The notes under the pieces: model-generated
The model's database searches: none
What the model saw: the letters and a program-made list of their open reading frames with translations, nothing else
Told to the model about the DNA's origin: nothing
Program-made: the position numbers and the translations under genes
Part shown: positions 1 through 7,297 of the stretch, piece by piece
Layout: every line of letters begins with the position of its first letter
How positions within the stretch are numbered: the stretch's first letter is position 1
Assembly: GCA_943369485.1 (NCBI GenBank)
Contig: CALRNH020000026.1
Coordinates: 1-21,891, forward strand
Origin: ATX-6F1 sp943369485
GTDB lineage: Bacteria > Cyanobacteriota > Cyanobacteriia > PCC-6307 > Cyanobiaceae
Length of the DNA stretch: 21,891 nucleotides
Reading direction: 5' to 3'

Positions 1-2618
1 CAACCCAGCCACAGCAGCGGGTTGGGAATGGGCAGCAGTTCCCAGAAGGGGCGCCGGTCGCTGCGGCAGGCCAGCAGTGCGCCCATCTGGCCGGCCACGA
101 TCAGGCAGAAGGCCACCGTGGAGGCCTGGTGCTGGATTGCCAGCACTGCGGGCGCGGCGCGGTGGTGGAGCAGATCGGGTGCCAGCTGCTGCAGGGCGGC
201 CAGGTCGACGCCGTTGTTGTGCCACACCATCAGGTAGCCGGCCAGTGCCATCAGCGCCTCCGCTCCACCCAGCACCAGATAGGACCGCCTCATCACAGCC
301 CCATCGAGAAGCGGCTGACCGCGAGGCCGGGGGGGCCGGTGCATCACCCCCGGCTCAGGGGGTTCCCCTCCAAGACCCAGGGCCGGGAGCACGTCGGTGC
401 CAAGATCCACCGCCAGGATCTGCAGCACGCTGAGGGCCGCCGGGATCCGCAGGGCCACCATCGCGAGGAACGGGGCCGCCTCTGAGACATTGGCCACCAG
501 GATGTAGGTGATGAAGCGACGGATGTTGCCCACCACGCCGCGTCCGTATCGCACCGCCTCGACAATCGTGGCGAAGTTGTCGTCGAGGAGCACGATGTCG
601 GCGGCCTCGCGGGCCACGTCGGTGCCGGTGATGCCCATGGCCAGGCCCACGTCGGCGGCCCGCAGGGCCGGTGCGTCATTGACGCCATCGCCGGTGACGG
701 CCACCACCTCGCCCAGGGCCCGGTAGGCCTGCACCAGCCGCAGCTTCTGCTCTGGGGCCATGCGGGCAAACACGAGCCGGTGTCGGTACTTGAGCAGCTG
801 GCGCAGCTGCAGATCGCTGATCTGCCCAAGCATGCCGCCCTCGATCACCCGGATCGGATCCGCCTTGCCCTGGTGGTCGCCCTCGGAAGGTGGGTCCAGC
901 AGCCCGATCTGTTGTGCGATCGCCTGGGCGGTGAGGCCGTAGTCGCCCGTCACCATCGTGACCTTGATGCCCGCGTCTCGGCAGCGGCGGATCGCGTCGG
1001 GGACTTCGGGGCGTGGCGGGTCGTAGAGGCCGATCAGCCCCACAAAGGTCAGTCCTTTTTCCACCGCCTCCATTGGGGCATCTGCGCAGGCCTCCGTCCC
1101 AGGGCGCAGGGCGACGGCGATGACGCGAAAACCGCGGCAGGCCAGGGCGTCGTTGGCGGCCCGGACGCACTGGAGACCTCCCTCATCTAGAGGTTCGGGG
1201 CCCCTGGCGGTGAGCCAGGCATCGCACTGAGCCAGCACCTCCAGCGGGGCCCCCTTGGTGATCACCAGACAGCCCTGCCCCTGCGTCACCAGCACCGTCA
1301 TCCGGCGACGGTGGGAATCGAAGGGAAGCTCTCTCCGTCGGGGCTGGGCCCGCCGCAAGGCGTCGGGATCGAGCCCGGCAGCCAGGGCCGCCTGCAGCAT
1401 CGCCGTTTCCGTGGGATCGCCGATGGCGCCGCCCCCCTCCTCCAGCCGGGCGTTGCAGCAGAGCACAGCGCACCGCAGCAGGTGCCGTCGCAACTCCGCA
1501 TCGGGCTGCGGCAGCCAGGTGTCCTGCACCGCCATGTGGTTGCCGGTGAGCGTGCCGGTCTTGTCGCTGCAGATCACGCTCACCGAACCCAGGGTCTCCA
1601 CTGCCGAAAGTCGCCGCACCAGGGCATTGCGGCGCGCCATCCGCTGCACGTTGAGCGCCAGGGTGAGGGTGACCTGGGGGAGCAGACCCTCGGGAACGAA
1701 GGCCACGATGATGCCGATCGCGAACACCAGGCTCTCCATCGGCTTCATCCCGATGAACAGCTGGCTCAGGGTGAAGGTGACCGCTCCGGTCGACAGGGCG
1801 ATGGTGGTGATGGTGCGCACGATTCCGCCCACCTGCTGCTCCAGGGTGCTGGCGCTCCTGGGTGTGGCGGCGGTCAGGCGGGCCACCTGGCCGAATTCGG
1901 TTTCGGGGCCGGTGGCGTAGACGATCGCCTCACCACGTCCCGCAGCCACGGTGCTCCCGGCCAGCATCAGGTTGGCCCGCTCGCCAGCGGGGACGAGCAC
2001 CCCCGGAGGTGGCAGCGGCAAAGCATCGGCGTGGCGCGCCACCGGCACCGATTCACCGGTGAGCACTGAAAGGTCGACGCGCAGCTCATGGCTCACGCTG
2101 ATGCGGCAGTCGGCCGGCACCCGATCCCCCTCCTCCAGCAGCAGCCGGTCGCCGGCCACCAGCTCCTCAGCGGAGCGGAAGCCCAGCGTTCCGTCGCGCC
2201 ACACCTGCACCTGGCGGGGCAGGGAGCGGGTGAGGGCCGCCAGGGTGCGCTCCGCCTCGAACTCCTGCCAGAAGGAGAAGACGCCGTTGATCAGCACCAC
2301 CGCCCAGATCGCCCAGCCCAGCTGCGGCGTTCCAGCCACGAATGCCAGCACCCCGGCGATCCAGAGCAGCAGGGCCATGAAGTGGAGCATCTGGTCGAGG
2401 AAGCGCAGCACCAGGGGCCGGCGCTTCAGGGCTGGTAGCCGGTTGGCGCCGTAACGCTCCAGCCGCTGCTCCGCCTCAGGTTGGCTGAGGCCCTCGGGGG
2501 TGGTGCGCAGACCTGGATACACCTGCTCCAGCGGCAGCGACCAGACCGGCTGGGAGGCAGAGAGCTGCACCGGGTCAACAGGCAGGGTTGCCTTCAGGAT
2601 GACCCGGCTGGATCCCAT
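1..2618 (-). CDS. P-type cation-transporting ATPase (P2 class), 3' end cut by window edge
   Basis: An ATP-driven cation pump of the inner or thylakoid membrane. Translation from the ATG at 2618 gives 872 codons without a stop, so the last membrane helices are missing at the window edge. Visible motifs are the actuator TGES (residues 187-190), the phosphorylation site DKTGT (352-356, Asp352) and the hinge TGDGVND (642-648). There is an N-terminal cation-ATPase domain, two helices near residues 70-110, and an M4 with VPEGLLPQVTLTLAL. M5/M6 contain NVSEAAPFL and VDLGTDVLPAL. PEGLL in M4 and DLGTD in M6 look more like the Na+/K+-ATPase (IIC) subgroup than a heavy-metal pump, and there is no CPx motif. 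Substrate (Na+, K+, Ca2+ or H+) cannot be fixed by eye. It lies 41 nt downstream of anbu on the same strand and may be the last gene of that operon. The pump class is certain; the ion is not. Confidence 0.93.
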   Translation of the reverse strand, partial: MGSSRVILKATLPVDPVQLSASQPVWSLPLEQVYPGLRTTPEGLSQPEAEQRLERYGANRLPALKRRPLVLRFLDQMLHFMALLLWIAGVLAFVAGTPQLGWAIWAVVLINGVFSFWQEFEAERTLAALTRSLPRQVQVWRDGTLGFRSAEELVAGDRLLLEEGDRVPADCRISVSHELRVDLSVLTGESVPVARHADALPLPPPGVLVPAGERANLMLAGSTVAAGRGEAIVYATGPETEFGQVARLTAATPRSASTLEQQVGGIVRTITTIALSTGAVTFTLSQLFIGMKPMESLVFAIGIIVAFVPEGLLPQVTLTLALNVQRMARRNALVRRLSAVETLGSVSVICSDKTGTLTGNHMAVQDTWLPQPDAELRRHLLRCAVLCCNARLEEGGGAIGDPTETAMLQAALAAGLDPDALRRAQPRRRELPFDSHRRRMTVLVTQGQGCLVITKGAPLEVLAQCDAWLTARGPEPLDEGGLQCVRAANDALACRGFRVIAVALRPGTEACADAPMEAVEKGLTFVGLIGLYDPPRPEVPDAIRRCRDAGIKVTMVTGDYGLTAQAIAQQIGLLDPPSEGDHQGKADPIRVIEGGMLGQISDLQLRQLLKYRHRLVFARMAPEQKLRLVQAYRALGEVVAVTGDGVNDAPALRAADVGLAMGITGTDVAREAADIVLLDDNFATIVEAVRYGRGVVGNIRRFITYILVANVSEAAPFLAMVALRIPAALSVLQILAVDLGTDVLPALGLGGEPPEPGVMHRPPRPRGQPLLDGAVMRRSYLVLGGAEALMALAGYLMVWHNNGVDLAALQQLAPDLLHHRAAPAVLAIQHQASTVAFCLIVAGQMGALLACRSDRRPFWELLPIPNPLLWLG

Positions 2619-2659
2619 GGGCTGCTGTCACCCAACTGATCCGTGCGATTAGCAGCGCC

Positions 2660-3388
2660 CTACCAATGCAACTCCGGCAGATCCCGGAACACGCCACGAA
2701 CGCCCGTACTCCAGGCGTCGCTCAGGTTCTTGAAGTAGCTGTCTCCCTCGCAGAAGCGACGGCGGTGGGTGATCGCCAGGCTGTCCCGTTCGTAGACGAT
2801 CAGGTCGATGGGCATCCCCACCGACAGATTGCTGCGCATGGTCGAATCGAACGACACCAGGACGCACTTGGCCGCCTCCGCCAGCGTGGTGTTGGGATAG
2901 ATCACCCGGTCGATGATCGGTTTGCCGTACTTCGCTTCCCCCGTCTGCAGGAATGGGGTGTCCTCGCAGGCTTCGATGAAGTTTCCTTCCGCATACATCC
3001 GAAACAGCCGGGGCACTTCACCCTTGATCTGTCCACCGACGAGGAAGGAAGCATTGAAGCCACCGGATGGACCTTCGAGGTAGGGGCCATCCCGTTGTTG
3101 GATCGCCCGCACGGCATCCGACACAAGACCCATCACATCAAACATCGTCTGCGCCGTCCACAGGTTGACGTCACCATTTCCCGCATCGGCCCGCTGACGC
3201 AGCAGGCTGATCACCGCCTGGGTGCCGGCCAGACTGCCGGAACTGAGCAGCACCAGTACCCGATCGCCGGTGCGCTCGAACACAGTCATCTTGCAGAAGC
3301 TGGCGAAATCATCCACACCCGCATGGGTGCGCGAATCTGAGGCGAACACCATTCCGCTCTCCAGCAGCACGGCCACGCAATAGGTCAT
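2660..3388 (-). CDS. anbu: Anbu, proteasome-related Ntn hydrolase (ancestral beta subunit)
   Basis: A 242-residue member of the proteasome/HslV fold family known as Anbu, which in other bacteria assembles into open helical rings. Its natural substrate is unsettled. I chose the ATG at 3388 because it gives the family-typical N-terminus MTYCVAVLLESG: removal of Met exposes Thr2 as the catalytic nucleophile. The motif FASDSRTHAGVDD follows (Asp18), then Lys33 in FCKM, matching the Thr/Asp/Lys triad of Ntn proteases. The C-terminal part has CVLVSFDSTMRSNLSVGMP and IDLIVYERD, also typical of Anbu. There is no propeptide. The upstream transglutaminase gene overlaps by 4 nt (ATGA), so the two are probably translationally coupled. 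An in-frame extension upstream of 3388 exists, but it overlaps the transglutaminase gene and has no family resemblance. Confidence 0.93.
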   Translation of the reverse strand: MTYCVAVLLESGMVFASDSRTHAGVDDFASFCKMTVFERTGDRVLVLLSSGSLAGTQAVISLLRQRADAGNGDVNLWTAQTMFDVMGLVSDAVRAIQQRDGPYLEGPSGGFNASFLVGGQIKGEVPRLFRMYAEGNFIEACEDTPFLQTGEAKYGKPIIDRVIYPNTTLAEAAKCVLVSFDSTMRSNLSVGMPIDLIVYERDSLAITHRRRFCEGDSYFKNLSDAWSTGVRGVFRDLPELHW

Positions 3389-4224
3389 GCGGCCCACACC
3401 TGGAACGACTCCAGCACCGAGGGACCGAAGCTGGTGGTGAGCGCCACGTCGGCCGCGTCCCGGCCGCGGGCAATCAGGATCCGGCCGATCCGGGGTGTGT
3501 TGTTGCGCGGATCGAACACATGCCATCCATCGCCGAGATAGGCCTCAAACCAGGCATGGAAGTCCATGGCCGTGTGGGGCGGCGGCACCGCGATGTCGCT
3601 CAGATAGCCCGTGCAATAGCGCGCCGGAATGTTCATGCAACGACAGAGGGCAATCGCCAGATGGGCGAAGTCGCGGCACACTCCCTCCCTGCTTTCGAGG
3701 GTCTGCAGGGCCGATTTGGTCGGGCTCGATCGGTTGTAATCGAAGCGCACGTGCTGATGCACGAAATCGCAGATGGCCTGCACACGCCCCCAGCCGGTGG
3801 GGGCCCCTTCAAACCGGGACCAGGCGAACTCCGTGAGCAGATCGCTCTCGCAGAAGCGGCTGGCCAGCAGGAACAGCAGCACCTCGTCGGGCAGATCCTC
3901 CACCGGCCGTTGCTCCAGCCCTGGCAGCACCGGATCCCGCAGCCCGCGGTCGGCCACCAGCCCATGGCCCCGTAGCCGCAGCAGCCCGGCAGGGGCCAAC
4001 AGCCTGCTGCAGACATTGCCGTAGGTATCCACGTAGGAACGCAGCGGCACCGTTGGCGTCACCTGAAGCGGGTCGGCCTCCAGCAGATCCGCGGCCCTGC
4101 TGGGATGGACCCCCAGGGTGACGATCATCGGCGTGGGCCGCGGGCAGCGCAGCGCCAGATCGAAGCCCACGCGGATTTCAAGGGGTGGATTCGGCGGCGG
4201 TGCGGCATTGAGCTGGTTGTCCAT
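3385..4224 (-). CDS. Transglutaminase-like cysteine protease/amidase of the Anbu cluster
   Basis: A 279-residue cytosolic protein; no signal peptide is visible. Residues about 15-140 form the bacterial transglutaminase-like N-terminal domain (beta-rich, LEIRVGFDLALRCPRPTPM). Residues about 145-245 form the transglutaminase core, with Cys183 in REGVCRDFAHLAIALCR, His223 in DFHAWFEAYL and Asp238 in WHVFDPRNN, so the Cys-His-Asp triad is complete. Bacterial members of this group are thought to hydrolyse peptide or isopeptide bonds rather than cross-link proteins. It starts 3 nt after the stop of the upstream amidohydrolase gene and overlaps the anbu start by 4 nt. The association of this family with Anbu, an alpha-E protein and a circularly permuted ATP-grasp enzyme is established in comparative genomics. 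The last two are not in this window. The family call is firm; the substrate is unknown. Confidence 0.92.
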   Translation of the reverse strand: MDNQLNAAPPPNPPLEIRVGFDLALRCPRPTPMIVTLGVHPSRAADLLEADPLQVTPTVPLRSYVDTYGNVCSRLLAPAGLLRLRGHGLVADRGLRDPVLPGLEQRPVEDLPDEVLLFLLASRFCESDLLTEFAWSRFEGAPTGWGRVQAICDFVHQHVRFDYNRSSPTKSALQTLESREGVCRDFAHLAIALCRCMNIPARYCTGYLSDIAVPPPHTAMDFHAWFEAYLGDGWHVFDPRNNTPRIGRILIARGRDAADVALTTSFGPSVLESFQVWAA

Positions 4225-4227
4225 AGG

Positions 4228-5031
4228 TCACCGTACTGACGCTGGAGACTCCGAGAGCGGCGGGAAACCCTCCGCCAGGGAGGCCTCCAACACGCTGGAC
4301 AATCGCTCGGCCCATTCCCGCTGGCCGGCGCCCGTGGCCAGCAGGTCCTGGCGGATCTCCAGCTCCACGTGGGGAATCCGGCGACGTTCTCCGTGCACCA
4401 CCAGCGTGTAATCGCTGGCCGCGCTCACCGCGTAGGGCTCGTTGTCCCCCACCCGCAGACCCTTCTCCCGCCCCAGCCCCTGGAGCATCCGCCTGGCGAG
4501 GCGCCCGTCACGGCCGTGCAGCACTCCCACATGCCAGGGGCGCTCCACGCCTGAGTGCACCGGCGTGAAGCTGTGCAGCGTCACCAGCACGCTGGATTGG
4601 GACCGCTCGGCCCGCCCATCGAGATCGGAGGCGATGCGGTGGTGGTAGGGATGGAACAGCTCCAGGGCCCGTTGCTGCCGCTCGGCGGCGGAGAGGTTGC
4701 CGTTGGCGTCGATGGCCGTGTGCTCGCTGCGGCAAACGATTGAGTCGGGGGCCTCCGGCGGCCGGTTGGCGTCGATCACAAGCCGTGAGTAGTTGTGGAG
4801 GATCAGATAGGCGTCGAGTCTTGCCGAGAGGCGGCGGCCCAGCCCATCCACACCCAGATCCCAGGCCACATGGGTGTCGAGCACCCGATCGCTGAGGTTC
4901 AGGCCGCCCAGGCGGCGGGGAATCGCGCGGCCGGCGTGGTCGGCCGTGAGCAACACGGCCGAGCGGCCAGCGGGACGAACGATCTGGAACACGGCTGGAT
5001 CACCGGCCCCCAACAAGGGTTCCAGAGGCAC
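4228..5031 (-). CDS. N-formylglutamate amidohydrolase-like (FGase) hydrolase
   Basis: A 267-residue protein of the N-formylglutamate amidohydrolase family, zinc-dependent enzymes that release the acyl group from N-acyl (classically N-formyl) glutamate in histidine breakdown. Family signatures are LLTADHAGRAIP (Asp31-His32), DTHVAWDLG (52-60), NYSRLVIDANRPP (80-92), LVTLHSFTPVHSG (149-161, His153) and HVELEIRQDL (221-230, Glu223). The start is GTG at 5031. An in-frame TGA just upstream leaves no earlier start, and a GAAAG stretch lies immediately before it, too close for a good ribosome binding site. The gene is first in the cluster with the transglutaminase (3-nt gap) and anbu. No histidine-utilisation (hut) gene is nearby. 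I therefore infer a role in trimming or deblocking an acylated glutamate-containing compound or peptide, not in histidine catabolism. Confidence 0.88.
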   Translation of the reverse strand: MPLEPLLGAGDPAVFQIVRPAGRSAVLLTADHAGRAIPRRLGGLNLSDRVLDTHVAWDLGVDGLGRRLSARLDAYLILHNYSRLVIDANRPPEAPDSIVCRSEHTAIDANGNLSAAERQQRALELFHPYHHRIASDLDGRAERSQSSVLVTLHSFTPVHSGVERPWHVGVLHGRDGRLARRMLQGLGREKGLRVGDNEPYAVSAASDYTLVVHGERRRIPHVELEIRQDLLATGAGQREWAERLSSVLEASLAEGFPPLSESPASVR

Positions 5032-5089
5032 CTTTCAGCTGTGTAAGGAGATAACGATAGGCAGGCCACAACATCAGGGTTCAGCCATG

Positions 5090-5119
5090 GCCTCCCAGGG
5101 CATCGCCTCCCAGGGCATC
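5090..5119. repeat. Perfect 15-bp tandem duplication
   Basis: The unit GCCTCCCAGGGCATC occurs twice head to tail (5090-5104 and 5105-5119) without mismatch. It looks like a local slippage or duplication event in non-coding DNA. Confidence 0.9.
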
Positions 5120-5250
5120 GGTCAATGGCCACGCGCCATCGCCGCTTTCCTTTCCACGAAGGAGTCGGGTCACTCACTTCCTGAAATGAGATCAATCGAG
5201 TTTTCCCCTGGTGGATCGTCACACCCGAAAGGGTCCTGGCCGAAGCCGGT

Positions 5251-5295
5251 CAGCCTTGAGCCAGCCGGACAGCCTTGAGCCAGCGGAACAGCCTT
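5251..5295. repeat. 19-bp tandem repeat, about 2.4 copies
   Basis: Units CAGCCTTGAGCCAGCCGGA (5251-5269) and CAGCCTTGAGCCAGCGGAA (5270-5288) are followed by a partial CAGCCTT (5289-5295). The copies differ only at the end of the unit. They lie in the same non-coding stretch as the 15-bp duplication. Confidence 0.88.
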
Positions 5296-5389
5296 TGGTC
5301 GGGTCATGGGTTGCTCCCCCTTCACGGCGCACCCCGACGCCATCGGTCCCGTCCCGTCTTGTCTCCCCGCCGCCTTCGCTCCCCAGCCT

Positions 5390-5551
5390 TCAGAACTTCC
5401 GCAACTCCCTTCGTGGATCCCGTTGGGTGGCCTTTTGCCCGTGGAACACCTGCACCGCCAGGCCGAGCCCCAGCAGCAGCAGCGCCAGCAGCGCCCACGG
5501 ATTGCGGCCGATCGGATTGCGGCCGATCAACTTGTGTCCTCGTCGGGCCAT
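5390..5551 (-). CDS. Small single-span membrane protein, hypothetical (53 aa)
   Basis: This short frame encodes 53 residues from an ATG at 5551 to a TGA at 5390-5392. It has a basic N-terminus (MARRGHKLIGRNP), one strongly hydrophobic helix at residues 19-36 (WALLALLLLGLGLAVQVF) and a charged C-terminus ending RRELRKF. This is the layout of a small N-in membrane protein. Third codon positions are mostly G or C, as in the surrounding genes. No ribosome binding site is visible, which is common in cyanobacteria. A perfect 15-bp duplication inside the gene repeats IGRNP in frame. I do not recognise a family. It lies downstream of another small membrane-protein gene on the same strand with a 75-bp gap. 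It could be a chance frame. Confidence 0.45.
   Translation of the reverse strand: MARRGHKLIGRNPIGRNPWALLALLLLGLGLAVQVFHGQKATQRDPRRELRKF
5499..5528. repeat. Perfect 15-bp tandem duplication inside a small ORF
   Basis: GGATTGCGGCCGATC occurs at 5499-5513 and again at 5514-5528. The length is a multiple of three, so the duplication keeps the 53-codon frame open and repeats the residues IGRNP. Confidence 0.88.
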
Positions 5552-5626
5552 CGAGCCAGTGGCGGAACACCATGCTGCCGGAGCGTGGCGGGCCTCCCCC
5601 GAGCTTTCTTGATTCTGCGCATGGCA

Positions 5627-5842
5627 TCAACGGTCTCGCGCCGAGGACTCCAGGGCGGGAGGGTTGCTGGTCTCGCCGGAGGAGAACACGCCAGGGCCGA
5701 AGGGCGTGTCCCGATCCCAGATCGTCAGCAGGATGAACACCATCAGGACCGCGATCGCACCGTGATTGGGCAAGATCGCCACCCACTCCTGGATGCGCAT
5801 CAGCACGCCCAAGAGACGCATCGCCATCACGGCTGGCCCCAT
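5627..5842 (-). CDS. Small membrane protein, hypothetical (71 aa)
   Basis: A 71-codon frame with a hydrophobic segment at about residues 20-42 (WVAILPNHGAIAVLMVFILLTIW). A polar, proline-rich tail follows (DRDTPFGPGVFSSGETSNPP). A second weaker hydrophobic stretch lies at the N-terminus (AVMAMRLLGVLM). Codon third positions are almost all G or C, matching the genes around it, which argues for real coding. Start alternatives are the ATGs at 5842, 5827 and 5821; I give the longest. Its start is only 16 bp from the divergent GTG start of the Coq4-like gene, so a downstream ATG may be the true one. No family is recognised. It could be expressed together with the 53-residue membrane protein after it. 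Confidence 0.5.
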   Translation of the reverse strand: MGPAVMAMRLLGVLMRIQEWVAILPNHGAIAVLMVFILLTIWDRDTPFGPGVFSSGETSNPPALESSARDR

Positions 5843-5858
5843 GGCCCGATCGACGTGA

Positions 5859-6560
5859 GTGTCGGAGGATCAGCCCACCAAATCTGTTCGCCTGCCCGTG
5901 TTGTTCAACCTCAAGCAAAGGCTGCAGTCCCTGCGGATGGTGGCGAGCCTCGCCGCCTTCCTCAAGAACCCCACCGAACTCACCAGTGTCTTCGGCGTGG
6001 CCCGCAGCCTCCAGGGCAGCCCCCTGGCCACCCAGATGCAGCGCCATCTGCTGGCCAATCTCCAGATGGCCGAGCTGGTCGATTCGGGCTGGCGGCCGGC
6101 CCCGATCGATCTGGCCCAGCTTTCGGCCCTGCCCGAGGGCAGCCTTGGCCGCACCTATGCCGAGCAGCTCCAGAGCCAGGGACTGACCCCCGAGAGCCTG
6201 ATCGACCCAAGTCCGATCAGCTCACCGGCGCAGTTCATCACCCACCGGCTGCGGGAAACCCACGACATCGTGCACGTGCTCACCGGCTTCGGCACCGATG
6301 GAGTGGGGGAACTGGGGCTGCAGGCCTTCAACCTAGCCCAGATCCGCTCGCCGTTGGCGGTGCTGCTGATCTTTGGTGGCCTGCTCAGCGCCCTGCAGAA
6401 CGACGAGCCGCTGGAGCCGCTGCTGCACGCCATCGCCAGGGGCTTTGAGCTCGGCCTGGCGGCGCTCTGCCTGGTCAGCTTCAAGCTGGAGGAGGGCTGG
6501 GATCGCCCCTTGGCTGATTGGCGCTCGGAGCTGGGCTTGCCCCAGGCGACCTCGGCTTGA
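5859..6560 (+). CDS. Coq4-like family protein
   Basis: A 233-residue protein of the Coq4 family. In mitochondria and proteobacteria Coq4 takes part in ubiquinone synthesis, with a zinc-site motif HDxxHx11E. That motif is intact here: His135, Asp136, His139 and Glu151 in THDIVHVLTGFGTDGVGE. The N-terminal region (residues 20-75) and the helical C-terminus fit the family length. The start is GTG at 5859. Cyanobacteria make plastoquinone and lack ubiquinone, so the substrate must differ; isoprenoid-quinone or carotenoid-related roles are possible but are inference. The next gene, encoding a GAP-family membrane protein, begins 24 nt downstream on the same strand, so the two probably form an operon. 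Confidence 0.8.
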   Translation: MSEDQPTKSVRLPVLFNLKQRLQSLRMVASLAAFLKNPTELTSVFGVARSLQGSPLATQMQRHLLANLQMAELVDSGWRPAPIDLAQLSALPEGSLGRTYAEQLQSQGLTPESLIDPSPISSPAQFITHRLRETHDIVHVLTGFGTDGVGELGLQAFNLAQIRSPLAVLLIFGGLLSALQNDEPLEPLLHAIARGFELGLAALCLVSFKLEEGWDRPLADWRSELGLPQATSA

Positions 6561-6584
6561 CACTGACCACCCCGGCGGACCGCC

Positions 6585-7274
6585 ATGGCCTCCCCCACCA
6601 GCTTTTCCGCCGTCGCCCTTGAAGTGTTGCCCCTGGCCCTGGCGGCGGCGGTGAGTCCTCTGGTGCTGGTGGCTCAGTTGTTCAACCTCACCCAGCCGGG
6701 CGCCGGCCTGCGCCGGGGCTGGTGCTACGCGGTGGGCACGGCGGTGGTGGTGGCGCTCTGGCTGGCCCTGGGGCTGCTGGTGGCTGGCGCCTTGCCGACC
6801 CGCCACCCCGGTCCAGATCCGGTGTCCGCGGGGGTGCGTTTGATGCTGGCCCTGGTGCTCCTGGCTCTCGGCGCCAGGATCCTCAATGGCTCAGCCGCCC
6901 CCTCAGGGGCAGACCCCATCCCAGAAGCGCCGGAGCCCCCGGGAGCCCATCCGCTGGGCCGGGCATTCCTGCTGGGCCTGGGAACCATGGCCGCCAACCT
7001 CACCTCCCTGGTGCTGGTGCTGCCCGCCAGCGAGGACCTGGCCCGCTCCGGCCTGCCCCCCGACCGCCAGGCGCCCCTGGTCCTGGCGGTGGCCCTGATC
7101 ACCCTGGCGCCTGCCCTGGCGCCTCCCATGGCTGTGGCCCTGGCGGGAGCTCCCGGCCGCCTCGCCCTCAAGCACCTGGGGGCCTGGACCGAGGCCCATC
7201 AGCGCTCAATCAACGCCACGCTCTGTTTCGTGTTTGCGCTGGTGCTGGGCAGGAGTGGATTCGGCAGGCTTTGA
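6585..7274 (+). CDS. GAP-family (LysE-like fold) integral membrane protein
   Basis: A 229-residue hydrophobic protein with about six predicted membrane segments. They lie roughly at residues 10-35, 43-68, 81-100, 125-147, 165-187 and 209-223. A polar proline-rich loop (102-122) sits between the third and fourth. The N-terminal LPLALAAAVSPLVLVAQLF and the second repeat starting GRAFLLGLGTMAANL fit the duplicated three-helix layout of GAP/Sap and LysE-type exporters. It probably moves a small molecule or lipid-linked compound across the membrane; no substrate can be read from sequence. The ATG at 6585 is the first in frame after the Coq4-like gene. It converges with the thioredoxin-like gene with a 23-bp gap in which I see no terminator hairpin. 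The family call is moderate. Confidence 0.6.
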   Translation: MASPTSFSAVALEVLPLALAAAVSPLVLVAQLFNLTQPGAGLRRGWCYAVGTAVVVALWLALGLLVAGALPTRHPGPDPVSAGVRLMLALVLLALGARILNGSAAPSGADPIPEAPEPPGAHPLGRAFLLGLGTMAANLTSLVLVLPASEDLARSGLPPDRQAPLVLAVALITLAPALAPPMAVALAGAPGRLALKHLGAWTEAHQRSINATLCFVFALVLGRSGFGRL

Positions 7275-7297
7275 GTGGACCGAATGGGGGCATGCTG

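Larger units (their letters stand above)
5032..5389. other. Intergenic stretch upstream of the FGase-transglutaminase-Anbu cluster
   Basis: About 360 bp with no convincing gene on either strand. It holds two short tandem duplications (annotated separately) and presumably the promoter of the minus-strand cluster starting at 5031, though I could not pick out a clear -10/-35 pair. A plus-strand frame beginning at the ATG at 5087 (63 codons) is largely repeat-derived and has no recognisable features, so I left it out. No sRNA or riboswitch motif was recognised. Confidence 0.5.

Noticed and set aside
2621..2659. Imperfect inverted repeat (GCTGCT ... AGCAGC) after anbu
   Set aside because: The loop is about 28 nt, one arm needs a bulge and there is no U-tract; too weak to call a terminator.
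5087..5278. 63-codon plus-strand frame beginning MASQGIASQGIG
   Set aside because: Its first residues come from the 15-bp duplication and the rest is low in coding signal, with no ribosome binding site.
5522..5617. 31-codon minus-strand frame, basic at its start (MRRIKKARGRP)
   Set aside because: It overlaps the start of the 53-residue membrane-protein gene, is very short, and shows no G/C third-position bias.
5306..6448. Plus-strand 380-codon open frame
   Set aside because: It covers the two small minus-strand genes and most of the Coq4-like gene in another frame. The product is Arg/Pro/Gln-rich with no domain; it is a high-GC shadow.
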